Assembly (NCBI GenBank): GCA_022565665.1
Contig: JAIUMI010000004.1
Location: 118,121 to 182,120 of the forward strand
Direction of reading: 5' to 3'
Length of the DNA stretch: 64,000 nt
Origin: Glycocaulis sp.
GTDB taxonomy: Bacteria > Pseudomonadota > Alphaproteobacteria > Caulobacterales > Maricaulaceae
Part shown: positions 10,588-20,762 of the stretch, one piece after another
Layout of the letters: every line of letters begins with the position of its first letter
Position numbering within the stretch: the stretch's first letter is position 1
The notes under the pieces: generated by a model
The model's input: the letters and a program-made list of their open reading frames with translations, nothing else
Told to the model about the DNA's origin: nothing
Databases searched by the model: none
Made by a program: the position numbers and the translations under genes

Positions 10588-10935
10588 ATGCCGATTGCGA
10601 CCGTGTTCGTCCGCTCCGACATGGAGCCGCTGGACGACAAATCCCTGGCGCGCCTGGTGCCCGCCTGGGCAGCCCATTCCGGTCAGCCAGCCGCGCACAT
10701 GACGGTCAATATCGTGGACAATATCGTCCAGGCCGGGGCCGGGTTTGCCCTGATGGCGTGGCTGGACCTGCCTGATCTCTGGCCGGGAGAGGCGGTGGAC
10801 GCCTTGCAGACCGGCCTTGCTCTTGCGCTGGCCGATGTGTTCGAAGCCGATATCGGCGAGGTGCAGGTGATCACGCGGCTGGTCGCATCGGGCCATGTCG
10901 TGGAGGATGGCGCGATAGTGCGATGGTCCACATAG
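10588..10935 (+). CDS. Putative MIF/tautomerase-superfamily protein
   Basis: A 115-residue protein with proline directly after the initiator Met (MPIATVFVRS), as in tautomerases where Pro1 is catalytic. Its length equals that of MIF, and the predicted order (strand, helix, strand MTVNIVD, strand ALMAWLDLPD, helix, strand VQVITRLV) fits the two beta-alpha-beta units of that fold. A GGGGAGG ribosome site precedes the start. No reaction can be assigned, and similarity is by fold pattern, not strong motifs. It could also be an unrelated conserved hypothetical. Confidence 0.5.
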   Translation: MPIATVFVRSDMEPLDDKSLARLVPAWAAHSGQPAAHMTVNIVDNIVQAGAGFALMAWLDLPDLWPGEAVDALQTGLALALADVFEADIGEVQVITRLVASGHVVEDGAIVRWST

Positions 10936-11034
10936 GCCAGTTGCCTTGGCGGGCCTTAGCAGGTATACCCCGCCGCTCATTCCGGCAGGCACGTCCCGCC
11001 GGCCCGTAATTCTTTGACTGTTGGAGAGGCCCCG

Positions 11035-11217
11035 ATGGCGGTCCCTAAGCGCAAAACCTCCCCGTCCAAGCGCGGCATGCGCCGTGGCCATGATGCCATC
11101 GGCACCACGGCCTATGTCGAGGACAAGGACACCGGCGAGCTGCGCCGTCCGCACCATGTCGATCTGAAGACCGGCATGTATCGCGGCAAGCAGATCCTGA
11201 CGCCGAAAGAAGACTGA
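11035..11217 (+). CDS. rpmF: 50S ribosomal protein L32
   Basis: A structural protein of the large ribosomal subunit. The 60-residue product begins [20 protein letters not shown], the family signature, and ends in a basic segment. The zinc-binding cysteines of some L32 proteins are absent, so this is the zinc-free type. The start follows TTGGAGAGG. A terminator lies 45 bases downstream. Confidence 0.96.
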   Translation: MAVPKRKTSPSKRGMRRGHDAIGTTAYVEDKDTGELRRPHHVDLKTGMYRGKQILTPKED

Positions 11218-11261
11218 TCCGTTCCGCGCTGTGATGGCGCGGCACATACGGTCCTGATCAA

Positions 11262-11294
11262 AGCCCTGCGCGAACATCCGCGCGGGGCTTTTGT
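11262..11294 (+). terminator. Rho-independent terminator after rpmF
   Basis: AGCCCTGCGCG pairs with CGCGCGGGGCT (one T-G wobble) across a six-base loop and is followed by TTTGTCTTG. The position fits the end of the rpmF transcript, separating it from eno. Confidence 0.8.
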
Positions 11295-11316
11295 CTTGTC
11301 CGGGCCTCGTCTATGA

Positions 11317-12639
<1,323 letters not shown>

Positions 12640-12742
12640 TTCGCTGTGATGGAACTCGATTCGGCTAACGCTTCCTTTACGCTATCTGGTTAGCCTTCTG
12701 TCCGTACGATCCGCAAAAGGCGGGCGGTGGATGGAGTAAGGC

Positions 12743-13069
12743 ATGAACGCGCTAAAGCGCTTCATCCTGATTGCACTGGGTGTGGCGGTCCTGCTTTATG
12801 CAGGCCACCATGCCTTTCACCCCGAGCAGGGGTTTGTGCGCTATGCGCTGGTGAGCGCGCGTGTTGCCCAGGTTGAAGCGGAGCTGGCCGAAGTGCGCGC
12901 CGAGCGCATCCGCCTGGAAGACCGCGCGGCGCGGCTTTCCCCGAGTTCTGGCGAGCTGGACCTGGACTATGTCGAGGAGCGCGCGCGCGCCGTTCTGAAC
13001 TTCGCCCACCCGCATGAGATCATCGTACGGCTGGAGCCGCAGGCCTATACACCTCCCTCCGCCTACTGA
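12743..13069 (+). CDS. ftsB: FtsB/DivIC-family septum formation initiator
   Basis: A 108-residue bitopic membrane protein with one N-terminal helix (FILIALGVAVLLYAGHHA), then a coiled coil (VAQVEAELAEVRAERIRLEDRAARL) and the family motif DLDYVEERARAVLNFAHPHE. FtsB-type proteins link FtsL and FtsQ in the divisome. Its place between eno and pdhA is usual in alphaproteobacteria. Confidence 0.88.
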   Translation: MNALKRFILIALGVAVLLYAGHHAFHPEQGFVRYALVSARVAQVEAELAEVRAERIRLEDRAARLSPSSGELDLDYVEERARAVLNFAHPHEIIVRLEPQAYTPPSAY

Positions 13070-13110
13070 GCGTTCCACACCCGTTGAAGGTATTTCGCAA
13101 GCGCAACATT

Positions 13111-13140
13111 GCGGGCACGGGCCTTTACGCACCTGCCCGC
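13111..13140. repeat. Inverted repeat between ftsB and pdhA
   Basis: GCGGGCA pairs with TGCCCGC across a 16-base loop. It has no T tract. It may be a weak terminator for ftsB or part of the pdhA leader. Confidence 0.3.
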
Positions 13141-13200
13141 GGTCTGCTACTCCCGGCCTGTAACCAGACCGAGGGAGCGCGTTTATTTCGCGTGTGAAAT

Positions 13201-14241
13201 ATGGCCGCACGGCAATCTGCCTCTTCAAAATCGTCTAAGTCTTCCGCGCGCAGCGGCAAGCCCGCAGGGCCCAGCGCGGATGAGTGGATAGGCTGGTACC
13301 GGGACATGCTGCTGATCCGCCGCTTCGAGGAGAAGGCGGGCCAGCTTTACGGCATGGGGCTGATTGCCGGCTTCTGCCATCTCTATATCGGCCAGGAAGC
13401 GGTCGTGGTCGGCGTCCAGAGCGCGCTGCGCGAAGGCGATCAGGTCATCACCGGCTATCGCGATCACGGCCACATGCTGGCTGCCGGCATGACCGCCAAT
13501 GGCGTGATGGCCGAGCTGACCGGCCGGGAAGGGGGCTATTCGCGCGGCAAGGGCGGCTCCATGCACATGTTCAGCCGCGAGAAGCAGTTCTTCGGCGGGC
13601 ACGGCATTGTGGGCGCGCAGGTCTCGCTCGGCACCGGCCTCGCCTTCGCCAACGCCTACCGCGAGGACGGCAAGGTGTGCGCCACCTATTTCGGCGACGG
13701 CGCCGCCAATCAGGGCCAGGTCTATGAGAGCTTCAACATGGCCAAGATCTGGAACCTGCCGGTGATCTACATCATCGAGAACAACCAGTACGCCATGGGC
13801 ACCAGCGTGAAGCGCTCCTCGTCTGAAACCCATCTCTACAAGCGCGGCGTGTCGTTCAACATTCCCGGCGAGGAAGTCGACGGGATGGATGTGAACGCGG
13901 TTTACGAGGCCGCAAAGAAGGCCGTGGAGCATGCCCGCGCCGGCAAGGGGCCGTACATTCTGGAGATGAAGACTTACCGCTATCGCGGCCACTCCATGTC
14001 CGATCCGGCCAAATACCGCACGCGCGACGAGGTGAACGAGTATCGCGAGCACAAGGACCCGATCGATCTCGCGCGCAAGCGCATTCTCGACGGCAAATAT
14101 GCCACCGAGGAGCAGCTCAAGGAGATGGAAAAGGAGATCAAGAAGATCGTCCAGGAATCGGCCGAGTTCGCCCAGTCGAGCCCGGAGCCGGATCCGTCCG
14201 AGCTCTACACTGACGTGCTGATTGAGGAGGCTGCCCGGTGA
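13201..14241 (+). CDS. pdhA: Pyruvate dehydrogenase E1 component, alpha subunit
   Basis: Decarboxylates pyruvate with thiamine diphosphate as part of the alpha2beta2 E1 enzyme. The 346-residue protein starts with a Ser/Lys-rich tail, then shows YIGQEAVVVG, the TPP-binding segment GDGAANQGQVYESFNMA and IENNQYAMGT, and the phosphorylation-loop-like YRYRGHSMSDPA. It heads a run of PDH genes. Its stop overlaps the GTG start of a MAPEG gene. Confidence 0.97.
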   Translation: MAARQSASSKSSKSSARSGKPAGPSADEWIGWYRDMLLIRRFEEKAGQLYGMGLIAGFCHLYIGQEAVVVGVQSALREGDQVITGYRDHGHMLAAGMTANGVMAELTGREGGYSRGKGGSMHMFSREKQFFGGHGIVGAQVSLGTGLAFANAYREDGKVCATYFGDGAANQGQVYESFNMAKIWNLPVIYIIENNQYAMGTSVKRSSSETHLYKRGVSFNIPGEEVDGMDVNAVYEAAKKAVEHARAGKGPYILEMKTYRYRGHSMSDPAKYRTRDEVNEYREHKDPIDLARKRILDGKYATEEQLKEMEKEIKKIVQESAEFAQSSPEPDPSELYTDVLIEEAAR

Positions 14242-14639
14242 GCATCGAGCTTTCCTGGCTGTCGGCAGCGGCCGCCCTGTTCTTTATCCAGATCGTTGTC
14301 GAAGCCATCATCGACAACCGTCAGTACACCAACCGGGAATTGATGGGGCCGCGAGACAATTTGGCGCCCCCTGTCGCGATCGTAGGCCGGGCCAAGCGCG
14401 CAACGGCCAATATGATCGAGGCGATGTGCATGTTCGTGCCGCTTGTTCTGATCGTTGAGCTGAGCGGGCGGGCCAATGAATGGACAGCGTTGGGCTGCGC
14501 CATATTCGTCCTGGCCCGTTTGGCGTTTGCGCCGCTCTACTGGTTCGGCGTGCCTGTGCTGCGTTCAGTGGCCTTCTTTGTCGGCATCATCGGCCTCATC
14601 ATGATTTTCCTGCAAGTCTTGCCGTTTTCCGGAGCCTGA
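14238..14639 (+). CDS. MAPEG-family membrane protein inside the pdh operon
   Basis: A 133-residue integral membrane protein with four hydrophobic helices and the family pattern (RAKRATANMIEAMCMFVPLVL, ALGCAIFVLARLAFAPLYWFGVP). MAPEG proteins include microsomal glutathione transferases and relatives; bacterial members are mostly uncharacterised. Start is GTG with a GTGA overlap to pdhA, and pdhB starts six bases after its stop, so it is translated within the PDH operon. The reason for this position is unknown. Confidence 0.85.
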   Translation: MSIELSWLSAAAALFFIQIVVEAIIDNRQYTNRELMGPRDNLAPPVAIVGRAKRATANMIEAMCMFVPLVLIVELSGRANEWTALGCAIFVLARLAFAPLYWFGVPVLRSVAFFVGIIGLIMIFLQVLPFSGA

Positions 14640-14645
14640 TCGACG

Positions 14646-16103
14646 ATGACCATCGAAGTTCTCATGCCCGCTCTCTCTCCCACGATGGAGGAGGGCACGC
14701 TCGCCCGCTGGCTCGTCAAGGAAGGCGATGAGGTGAAATCCGGCGATGTGATCGCCGAGATCGAGACCGACAAGGCCACCATGGAAGTGGAAGCCGTCGA
14801 GGAAGGCATTGTCGCCAGGCTGCTGGTCGAAGAGGGCAGCGAAGGCGTCAAGGTCAATGCGCCCATCGCGATCCTGAAAGAGGAAGGCGAGAGCGATGAG
14901 GCGGTGAAGTCGGCCGCCAAATCCTCCGGCAGTGGCAAGACGCAGGATAGCGCTGAGGGCGAGGACAACAGCAAAGACGACGAAGACGATAGCGACGAGG
15001 AGGACAGCAAGGACTCCGGCGATGACGAGAACGGGTCCGGAAGCTCTGACAAGGACAAGAGCAAGGCCAAATCCTCTTCGTCTTCCTTGAAGGATCCGGA
15101 AATCCCCGAAGACGCGAAGATGGTCTCCACCACGGTGCGTGACGCGCTGCGCGATGCGATGGCCGAGGAAATGCGCCGCGATGAGCGCGTCTTCGTCATG
15201 GGCGAGGAGGTGGCCGAGTATGAAGGCGCCTACAAGGTCACGCGGGGCCTTCTGAAGGAATTTGGACCCAAGCGGGTCGTTGATACGCCGATCACCGAGC
15301 ACGGCTTTGCCGGTGTCGGCGTCGGCGCGGCGTTTGCGGGCCTGAAACCGGTCGTGGAATTCATGACCTTCAACTTCGCCATGCAGGCGATCGACCAGAT
15401 CATCAACTCGGCCGCGAAAACACTCTACATGTCCGGCGGGCAGATGGGCTGTCCCATCGTGTTCCGCGGGCCGAACAGCGCCGCGAGCCGCGTCGGCGCG
15501 CAGCACAGCCAGGACTATTCGGCCTGGTATGCCAACGTGCCGGGCCTCAAAGTGATCGCGCCCTATGATGCGGCGGATGCCAAGGGGCTCCTGAAAGCCG
15601 CGATCCGCGATCCCAACCCGGTCGTGTTCCTGGAACACGAGCTCATCTATGGCGAGAGCTTTGATGTGCCGGATGTGGACGACTGGGTGTTGCCCATCGG
15701 CAAGGCGAAAATCCGCCGCGAGGGCACAGATTGCACCATTACGGCGCATTCGCGCATGGTCGGCTTTGCCTTGCAGGCGGCTGAAAAGCTTGCCGAAGAG
15801 GGCATTGAGTGCGAGGTCATCGATCTGCGCACCCTGCGCCCGCTGGACACCGAGACAGTGGTGGAAAGCGTGAAGAAGACCAACCGCATCGTCTGCGCCG
15901 AAGAGGGCTGGGGCCGCATGGGCGTCGGCGCGGAAATCGCCGCCGTCGTGACCGCCGAGGCGTTTGATTATCTCGATGCCCCGCCCGCCCGCGTGCACCA
16001 GGCCGATGTGCCGCTGCCCTATGCGGCGAACCTTGAAAAGCTCGCACTGCCGGGCGTCGATGACATCATCAAGGCGGTCAAAGCCGTCACCTACGCGGAG
16101 TAA
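14646..16103 (+). CDS. pdhB: Pyruvate dehydrogenase E1 beta subunit with N-terminal lipoyl domain
   Basis: E1 beta completes the TPP-dependent decarboxylase. The 485-residue protein carries a lipoyl domain (residues 1-78, lipoylated Lys in [10 protein letters not shown]), a very acidic Ser/Asp/Glu/Lys-rich linker (about 80-155), and the E1 beta transketolase-like domain ([58 protein letters not shown]). The lipoyl fusion is typical of alphaproteobacteria. The lipoyl domain is about 88% identical in protein to that of PdhC next door. Confidence 0.97.
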   Translation: MTIEVLMPALSPTMEEGTLARWLVKEGDEVKSGDVIAEIETDKATMEVEAVEEGIVARLLVEEGSEGVKVNAPIAILKEEGESDEAVKSAAKSSGSGKTQDSAEGEDNSKDDEDDSDEEDSKDSGDDENGSGSSDKDKSKAKSSSSSLKDPEIPEDAKMVSTTVRDALRDAMAEEMRRDERVFVMGEEVAEYEGAYKVTRGLLKEFGPKRVVDTPITEHGFAGVGVGAAFAGLKPVVEFMTFNFAMQAIDQIINSAAKTLYMSGGQMGCPIVFRGPNSAASRVGAQHSQDYSAWYANVPGLKVIAPYDAADAKGLLKAAIRDPNPVVFLEHELIYGESFDVPDVDDWVLPIGKAKIRREGTDCTITAHSRMVGFALQAAEKLAEEGIECEVIDLRTLRPLDTETVVESVKKTNRIVCAEEGWGRMGVGAEIAAVVTAEAFDYLDAPPARVHQADVPLPYAANLEKLALPGVDDIIKAVKAVTYAE

Positions 16104-16108
16104 GCGCC

Positions 16109-17488
16109 ATGACCGTTGAAGTCCTGATGCCCGCACTCTCGCCGACCATGGAGGAAGGCACGCTCTCGCGCTGGCTGGTGAAAGAGGGCGATGAGGTCAA
16201 ATCCGGCGATGTGATTGCCGAGATCGAGACCGACAAGGCAACCATGGAGGTCGAGGCCGTCGATGAGGGCCGGGTCGGCAAGATCCTCGTCGAGGAAGGC
16301 AGTGAAGGCGTGAAGGTCAATGCCGTCATCGCCGTGCTCCTGGAAGAGGGCGAGGATGAGAGCGCGCTGAAAGATGCGGGCAAGGCGAAAAAGGAATCCA
16401 AGTCCTCTGATGAGCCGTCAGAAAGCAAGAAGAACGGCAAGGACGATGGCGACGACTCCGACGCCGATGAGGACGCCGATAGCGCAGGCAAGAGCACGTC
16501 CGGGCGTTCGTCGAAGGACGCCGGCAAGGGCAAGGATCCCAAGCGTTCCAGCAGCAAGTCGGATGGCTCCCGCCTCAAAGCCTCGCCGCTGGCAAAGCGC
16601 ATGGCGCAGCTGGAAGGGCTGGATTTAAGCGATCTGGAGGGCTCTGGCCCCAATGGCCGCATCGTGAAGCGCGATGTGGAGGCGGCCTTGAAAGGCGGCG
16701 CGCCCAAGGCCGCGGCGAAAGACGCTGCGCCGGAGACGAAGGCCGCGCCCGCGAAATCCGAACCTGGCAAGATCAGCGTGGCGAGCCTCAATCTGGAAGA
16801 AGGGACGTACGAAGTCGTGCCGCTGGACGGCATGCGCAAGACGATTGCGCGCCGCATGACGGCCAGCTTCCGCGATGTGCCCCACTTCCCGCTCAATATC
16901 GATCTGGAGCTGGATGCGCTGCTGAAACTGCGCTCGGAGCTGAACGCCAAGGCGCCCGAGGGCGTGAAGGTGTCGGTCAACGACATGCTGATCCGCGCCT
17001 GCGCGCTCGCGCTCACCTCAGTGCCTGAAAGCAATGCCAGCTATACCGATGAGGGGCTGGTCCTGCACAAACACGCCGATGTGGCAGTCGCCGTGGCCAT
17101 TGATGGCGGGCTGATCACGCCGGTGATCAAAAAGGCGGAGACCAAGGGGCTGGCGAAAATCGCGTCAGAGATGAAAGACCTCGCCGCCCGCGCGCGCGAG
17201 CGCAAGCTGAAGCCGGAAGAGTTCCAGGGCGGCACCTTCTCCATCTCCAATCTGGGGATGATGGGGATCAAGTCGTTCGCCTCCATCATCAACGAGCCGC
17301 AGGGCATGATCCTGTCCATCGGGGCAGGGGAGAAGCGCCCTGTCGTGAAGAATGACGCGCTTGCCATCGCGACCGTGATGACGGTGACGCTGACCTGCGA
17401 TCACCGCGTGGTTGATGGGGCGGTGGGCGCGAAATTCCTCGCCGCGCTGAAGCCGCTCGTCGAAGATCCGGTGACGATGCTGCTCTAG
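16109..17488 (+). CDS. pdhC: Pyruvate dehydrogenase E2, dihydrolipoamide acetyltransferase
   Basis: Transfers the acetyl group from lipoamide to CoA and forms the complex core. The 459-residue protein has a lipoyl domain (1-78), a charged linker (about 85-150), a peripheral-subunit-binding domain ([34 protein letters not shown]), a second linker, and the catalytic domain ending in the active-site signature [16 protein letters not shown]. It starts five bases after pdhB stops and abuts the thioesterase gene without a gap. Confidence 0.97.
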   Translation: MTVEVLMPALSPTMEEGTLSRWLVKEGDEVKSGDVIAEIETDKATMEVEAVDEGRVGKILVEEGSEGVKVNAVIAVLLEEGEDESALKDAGKAKKESKSSDEPSESKKNGKDDGDDSDADEDADSAGKSTSGRSSKDAGKGKDPKRSSSKSDGSRLKASPLAKRMAQLEGLDLSDLEGSGPNGRIVKRDVEAALKGGAPKAAAKDAAPETKAAPAKSEPGKISVASLNLEEGTYEVVPLDGMRKTIARRMTASFRDVPHFPLNIDLELDALLKLRSELNAKAPEGVKVSVNDMLIRACALALTSVPESNASYTDEGLVLHKHADVAVAVAIDGGLITPVIKKAETKGLAKIASEMKDLAARARERKLKPEEFQGGTFSISNLGMMGIKSFASIINEPQGMILSIGAGEKRPVVKNDALAIATVMTVTLTCDHRVVDGAVGAKFLAALKPLVEDPVTMLL

Positions 17489-18301
17489 ATGGCCATACAA
17501 CCCAGCCCTGACAGCGCCATCCGCCTGTGCGATCTGGTCTTCCCGCAGCAGACCAACCACCAGGGCAGCCTGTTTGGCGGCACAGCGATGGCGCATATGG
17601 ACAAGGTGGCCTTTCTGGTTGCCGCGCGCCATGCCCGCAGGCCCTTCGTGACGGCCTCCTCGGACAAGATTGAGTTTCGCGCCCCTGCGCGCCTCGGCCA
17701 TCTTCTGGAACTCACCGGCCAGGTGCGCATGGTGGGCCATCATTCGCTGAGCGTGCGCGTGCAGCTGGATGCTGAAGACATGCTCACCGGCGAGCGCCAT
17801 CGTTGTACCGAAGGTGAATTCGTTATGGTCGCGGCTGACCGCAAGGAGAACCCTGCGGCTCTGCCGCCCGTGCCGCGCACGCGCCTGCCGGAGCTGGACC
17901 CCTCCAATGGCGCCAGCCGCATGGTGGAGATCATCTTCCCCGGCGACACCGATCATCTCGGCCGTCTTTATGGCGGCGGGGCGATGGACCGGATGGGCAA
18001 GGCGGCGGTGATCGCCGCCTACCGGCACGCCCGGATGAATGTCACCATGGCAGCGTCCGACAGGATCAGCTTTGAAAAGCCCGCGCATGAAGGCGAAATG
18101 ATCGACCTGCATTCTGAAGTCATTGATGTGGGGCGTACCTCGATGCGGGTCGGTGTGCAGATGGACGCCGAGAACCTGATGAGCGGGGACCGGCGCACGG
18201 TGGCGCGCGCCGAGTTTGTCACCGTGGCGGTCGACGAGAACGGCAAGCCATCACCCGCTCCGGGGCTGATGACAAGACGGAAGAATGTTGCGGCCAGTTG
18301 A
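17489..18301 (+). CDS. Double-hotdog acyl-CoA thioesterase
   Basis: A 270-residue protein with two hotdog domains of the acyl-CoA hydrolase type: the first with NHQGSLFGGTAMAHMDKVAFL (about residues 24-45), the second with DHLGRLYGGGAMDRMGKAAVI (about 155-175). Such enzymes hydrolyse acyl-CoA to free acid and CoA. The ATG directly follows the pdhC stop, and lpdA begins 27 bases after its end, so it is embedded in the PDH operon, where it might control acetyl- or acyl-CoA levels (inference). Substrate chain length cannot be read from sequence. Confidence 0.85.
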   Translation: MAIQPSPDSAIRLCDLVFPQQTNHQGSLFGGTAMAHMDKVAFLVAARHARRPFVTASSDKIEFRAPARLGHLLELTGQVRMVGHHSLSVRVQLDAEDMLTGERHRCTEGEFVMVAADRKENPAALPPVPRTRLPELDPSNGASRMVEIIFPGDTDHLGRLYGGGAMDRMGKAAVIAAYRHARMNVTMAASDRISFEKPAHEGEMIDLHSEVIDVGRTSMRVGVQMDAENLMSGDRRTVARAEFVTVAVDENGKPSPAPGLMTRRKNVAAS

Positions 18302-18328
18302 GCCGCACAGAGATGAAAGGACAGGGCC

Positions 18329-19741
18329 GTGGCCGATTCCCAGTTTGATCTCATCGTCATTGGCGGAGGGCCGGGCGGCTATGTGGCCGCGATACGCGCC
18401 AGCCAACTCGGCATGAAAACGGCCGTGGTGGAGCGCGAGCATCTGGGCGGCATCTGCCTCAACTGGGGCTGCATCCCCACCAAGGCGCTGCTTCGCACCT
18501 CCGACATCTACCACCTCTTCCAGCGCGCCGAGGAGTTTGGCCTGAAGGCGGAGAAGGTGAGTTTCGATATCGAGGCCATCGTCAAGCGCTCGCGCAAAGT
18601 CGCCGGGCGGCTGTCGGGCGGGGTAGGCGGCTTGCTGAAGAAGAACAAGGTCACCGTCATTGACGGCGAGGCGAAGCTGGAAAAGGGCTCGAAGGCCCCG
18701 AAAGTCGTCGTGAAGGGCAAGGACGGAAAATCGGCCACCTACGAGGCGAAGCACGTCATCCTCGCCACCGGCGCGCGGGCGCGCACCATTCCGGCGGCCG
18801 GGCTGGAGCCCGATGGCAAGACGATCTGGACCTACAAGGAAGCCATGGTGCCGGAGGCCATGCCCGCCTCCATCCTCGTCATTGGTTCGGGCGCGATCGG
18901 GATGGAATTTGCGAGCTTCTATTCCACCCTTGGCGCGAAAGTGACGGTGGTCGAGATGGTCGACCGCATCCTGCCTGCCGAGGATGAAGAGATCAGCCAG
19001 TTCGCGAAGAAGAGCTTCGAGAAGCAGGGCCTCAAGATTATCACCAAGGCGCAGGTCGAAAAGCTGGAGACGGGCAAGGCCGGCGCGAAGGCCACCATCA
19101 AGGTCGATGGCAAGTCGGAAGTGATCGAGGTCGAGAAGGTGATTCTCGCCATCGGCATTACCGGCAATGTCGAAAATCTGGGCCTTGAAGCGCTGGGCGT
19201 CAAAATCGAGCGCGGCCATGTCGTCACCGATGGTTATGGCGCGACGGGCGTGTCCGGCCTCTATGCCATCGGCGATGTCACCGGCGCGCCATGGCTTGCC
19301 CACAAGGCGAGCCATGAGGGCGTGATCTGCGTGGAGAAGATCGCAGGGCTCGACGTGCACCCGATGGACAAGTCCAACATACCGGGGTGCACCTATTGCC
19401 ACCCGCAGATCGCCTCGGTTGGTCTTACGGAAGCGAAGGCCAAGGAAGCCGGCCACGAGGTGCGCGTCGGCCGCTTCCCGTTCGTGGGCAACGGTAAGGC
19501 AATTGCGCTCGGTGAAGATCAGGGCCTCATCAAGACGGTGTTCGACAAGAAGACCGGCGAGCTTCTGGGCGCCCACATGATCGGCGCGGAAGTGACTGAA
19601 CTCATTCAGGGCTATGTCGTTGCACGCCAGCTGGAAACCACCGAAGCAGAGCTGATGCACACCATCTTCGCCCATCCCACGCTCTCTGAGATGATGCATG
19701 AGAGCGTGCTGGATGCCTATGGCCGGGCGTTGCATTACTAG
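18329..19741 (+). CDS. lpdA: Dihydrolipoamide dehydrogenase (E3)
   Basis: Reoxidises dihydrolipoamide with NAD+. The 470-residue flavoprotein has FAD-binding VIGGGPGGYVAAIRA, redox disulfide GGICLNWGCIPTKALL, NAD-binding VIGSGAIGMEFASFY, the AIGDVTGAPWLAHKA motif and catalytic HAHPTLSE-type segment (IFAHPTLSEMMHE). The start is GTG, preceded by GAAAGGACAGG. It is the last gene of the PDH run. Confidence 0.97.
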   Translation: MADSQFDLIVIGGGPGGYVAAIRASQLGMKTAVVEREHLGGICLNWGCIPTKALLRTSDIYHLFQRAEEFGLKAEKVSFDIEAIVKRSRKVAGRLSGGVGGLLKKNKVTVIDGEAKLEKGSKAPKVVVKGKDGKSATYEAKHVILATGARARTIPAAGLEPDGKTIWTYKEAMVPEAMPASILVIGSGAIGMEFASFYSTLGAKVTVVEMVDRILPAEDEEISQFAKKSFEKQGLKIITKAQVEKLETGKAGAKATIKVDGKSEVIEVEKVILAIGITGNVENLGLEALGVKIERGHVVTDGYGATGVSGLYAIGDVTGAPWLAHKASHEGVICVEKIAGLDVHPMDKSNIPGCTYCHPQIASVGLTEAKAKEAGHEVRVGRFPFVGNGKAIALGEDQGLIKTVFDKKTGELLGAHMIGAEVTELIQGYVVARQLETTEAELMHTIFAHPTLSEMMHESVLDAYGRALHY

Positions 19742-19822
19742 GCCGTAACCAACCCCGCCAAAACACAGGAGATTTCACGAGAGACGGCAAAAATTTATCG
19801 TTTTTCGAAAAAACCGCTTCCT

Positions 19823-19855
19823 TATCGAGTTTCGATATGATATCGAGTTTCGATA
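19823..19855 (+). promoter_or_regulatory. Two identical tandem palindromes, probable operator
   Basis: The 15-base palindrome TATCGAGTTTCGATA occurs twice, at 19823-19837 and 19841-19855, separated by TGA, giving an 18-base repeat. Perfect 6-base arms around GTT and the near two-turn spacing suggest two bound dimers of one repressor or activator. It lies 32 bases before the next start codon. No regulator gene is adjacent. The identity of the protein is not known; PadR or TetR-type regulators are possible. Confidence 0.65.
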
Positions 19856-19887
19856 TGGTTGGTCCCTCATCAAAAGAGGTTAGAAAA

Positions 19888-20739
19888 ATGAAAAACCGTC
19901 TCCTCCTCTCCACCGCTGCTGCTGCGGCCATCATTCTGGTTGCCTGCGCCCCGGCGCAGCTGACCAGCACGGCTTACGCTCAGGAAGGCACCCGCATTTC
20001 CGGCGGTGATATCCGCCTGACGCTCAACGAGACCGGCGATGCGCGCCTTACAGGCGCCGATATCCGCATTTCCGGCACGGTGGGCGGCGAGTTGCGCCCC
20101 ACCGGTGCCGATATCACCATGACGGCCATGAGCGCCGGTTCTCTGCGCGCCACGGGCGCCGACATCCGCTTTGAAGGCGCGGTGGGCGGCGATGCGCGCG
20201 TCACGGGCGCTGATATCAGCTGGACCGGCCCTGTAGGCGGTGATTTCACTGCGCGCGGCGCTGATCTGCGCTTTGAAGGCGACGTGGTCGGCGCGTTCGA
20301 TGCCAGCCTCGCCGATGGGCGGATTTCCGGCTCGATGGCAAGCCTGCGGGTCAATGCTGCCGATCTGCACCTGTCCGAAGACAGCATCATTCATGGCGAT
20401 GCACGCATCAATGCAGCTGATCTGATCGTAGCTGGACGGATTGATGGCGCTCTCAGGGCCAATGTACGCACGGCCCGTCTGTCCGGCACGGTGTCCGGTC
20501 CGCTGGACATTCAGGCTGATGAGGGCCGGGGCTGGTTCCGGCGCGACCGCAATGGCCGCGTGGAGATTTCCGGCACGGTAGAGGGCGGCGAGATCTGCGC
20601 CCGCTCGGTTGTCATTTCCGGCACGGTTACGGGAACGCTGAATGTGCGCGCCTCCGAGCCGGTCACGCTGGAGCCTAGCGCATCCGCACCGGGGCTTGCC
20701 TACACACCGCGCGGCGATGAACGCTGCGCGCGGCGCTGA
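19888..20739 (+). CDS. Exported repeat protein, beta-solenoid-like, possible lipoprotein
   Basis: A 283-residue protein with a signal sequence and possible lipobox (AIILVAC, Cys near residue 20); a signal peptidase I site (AYA-QEG) is also possible. The mature part consists of short repeats such as RLTGADIRISGTVGG, about 15-20 residues each, resembling the DUF583/bactofilin-like or DUF4097 beta-solenoid pattern. An AGAGG ribosome site supports this ATG; the upstream in-frame ATG falls inside the doubled operator. Probably co-transcribed with the next gene, which has the same repeat type. Function unknown, likely envelope. Confidence 0.7.
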   Translation: MKNRLLLSTAAAAAIILVACAPAQLTSTAYAQEGTRISGGDIRLTLNETGDARLTGADIRISGTVGGELRPTGADITMTAMSAGSLRATGADIRFEGAVGGDARVTGADISWTGPVGGDFTARGADLRFEGDVVGAFDASLADGRISGSMASLRVNAADLHLSEDSIIHGDARINAADLIVAGRIDGALRANVRTARLSGTVSGPLDIQADEGRGWFRRDRNGRVEISGTVEGGEICARSVVISGTVTGTLNVRASEPVTLEPSASAPGLAYTPRGDERCARR

Positions 20740-20762
20740 TTCCTTTTTCGGGAGGCTGAACC

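Noticed and set aside
12663-12695. GGCTAAC/GTTAGCC after eno as a terminator or CtrA site
   Set aside because: A 19-base loop and no T tract make a terminator weak, and the TTAA-N7-TTAA pattern of CtrA is not met.
13154-13182. GTAACC upstream of pdhA as another SigF promoter
   Set aside because: No CGAA at 16 bases; the spacing leads to TTTA.
14565-16136. Long minus-strand reading frame opposite pdhB
   Set aside because: It mirrors the lipoyl/E1 beta codons on the other strand; pdhB is certain from its motifs.
19744-19770. GTAACC after lpdA as a SigF promoter for the solenoid genes
   Set aside because: The sequence 16 bases on is AGGA, not CGAA.
19837-19887. Upstream ATG start for the solenoid lipoprotein
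   Set aside because: It lies within the doubled palindrome and would put 17 polar residues before the signal sequence; the later ATG has AGAGG upstream.
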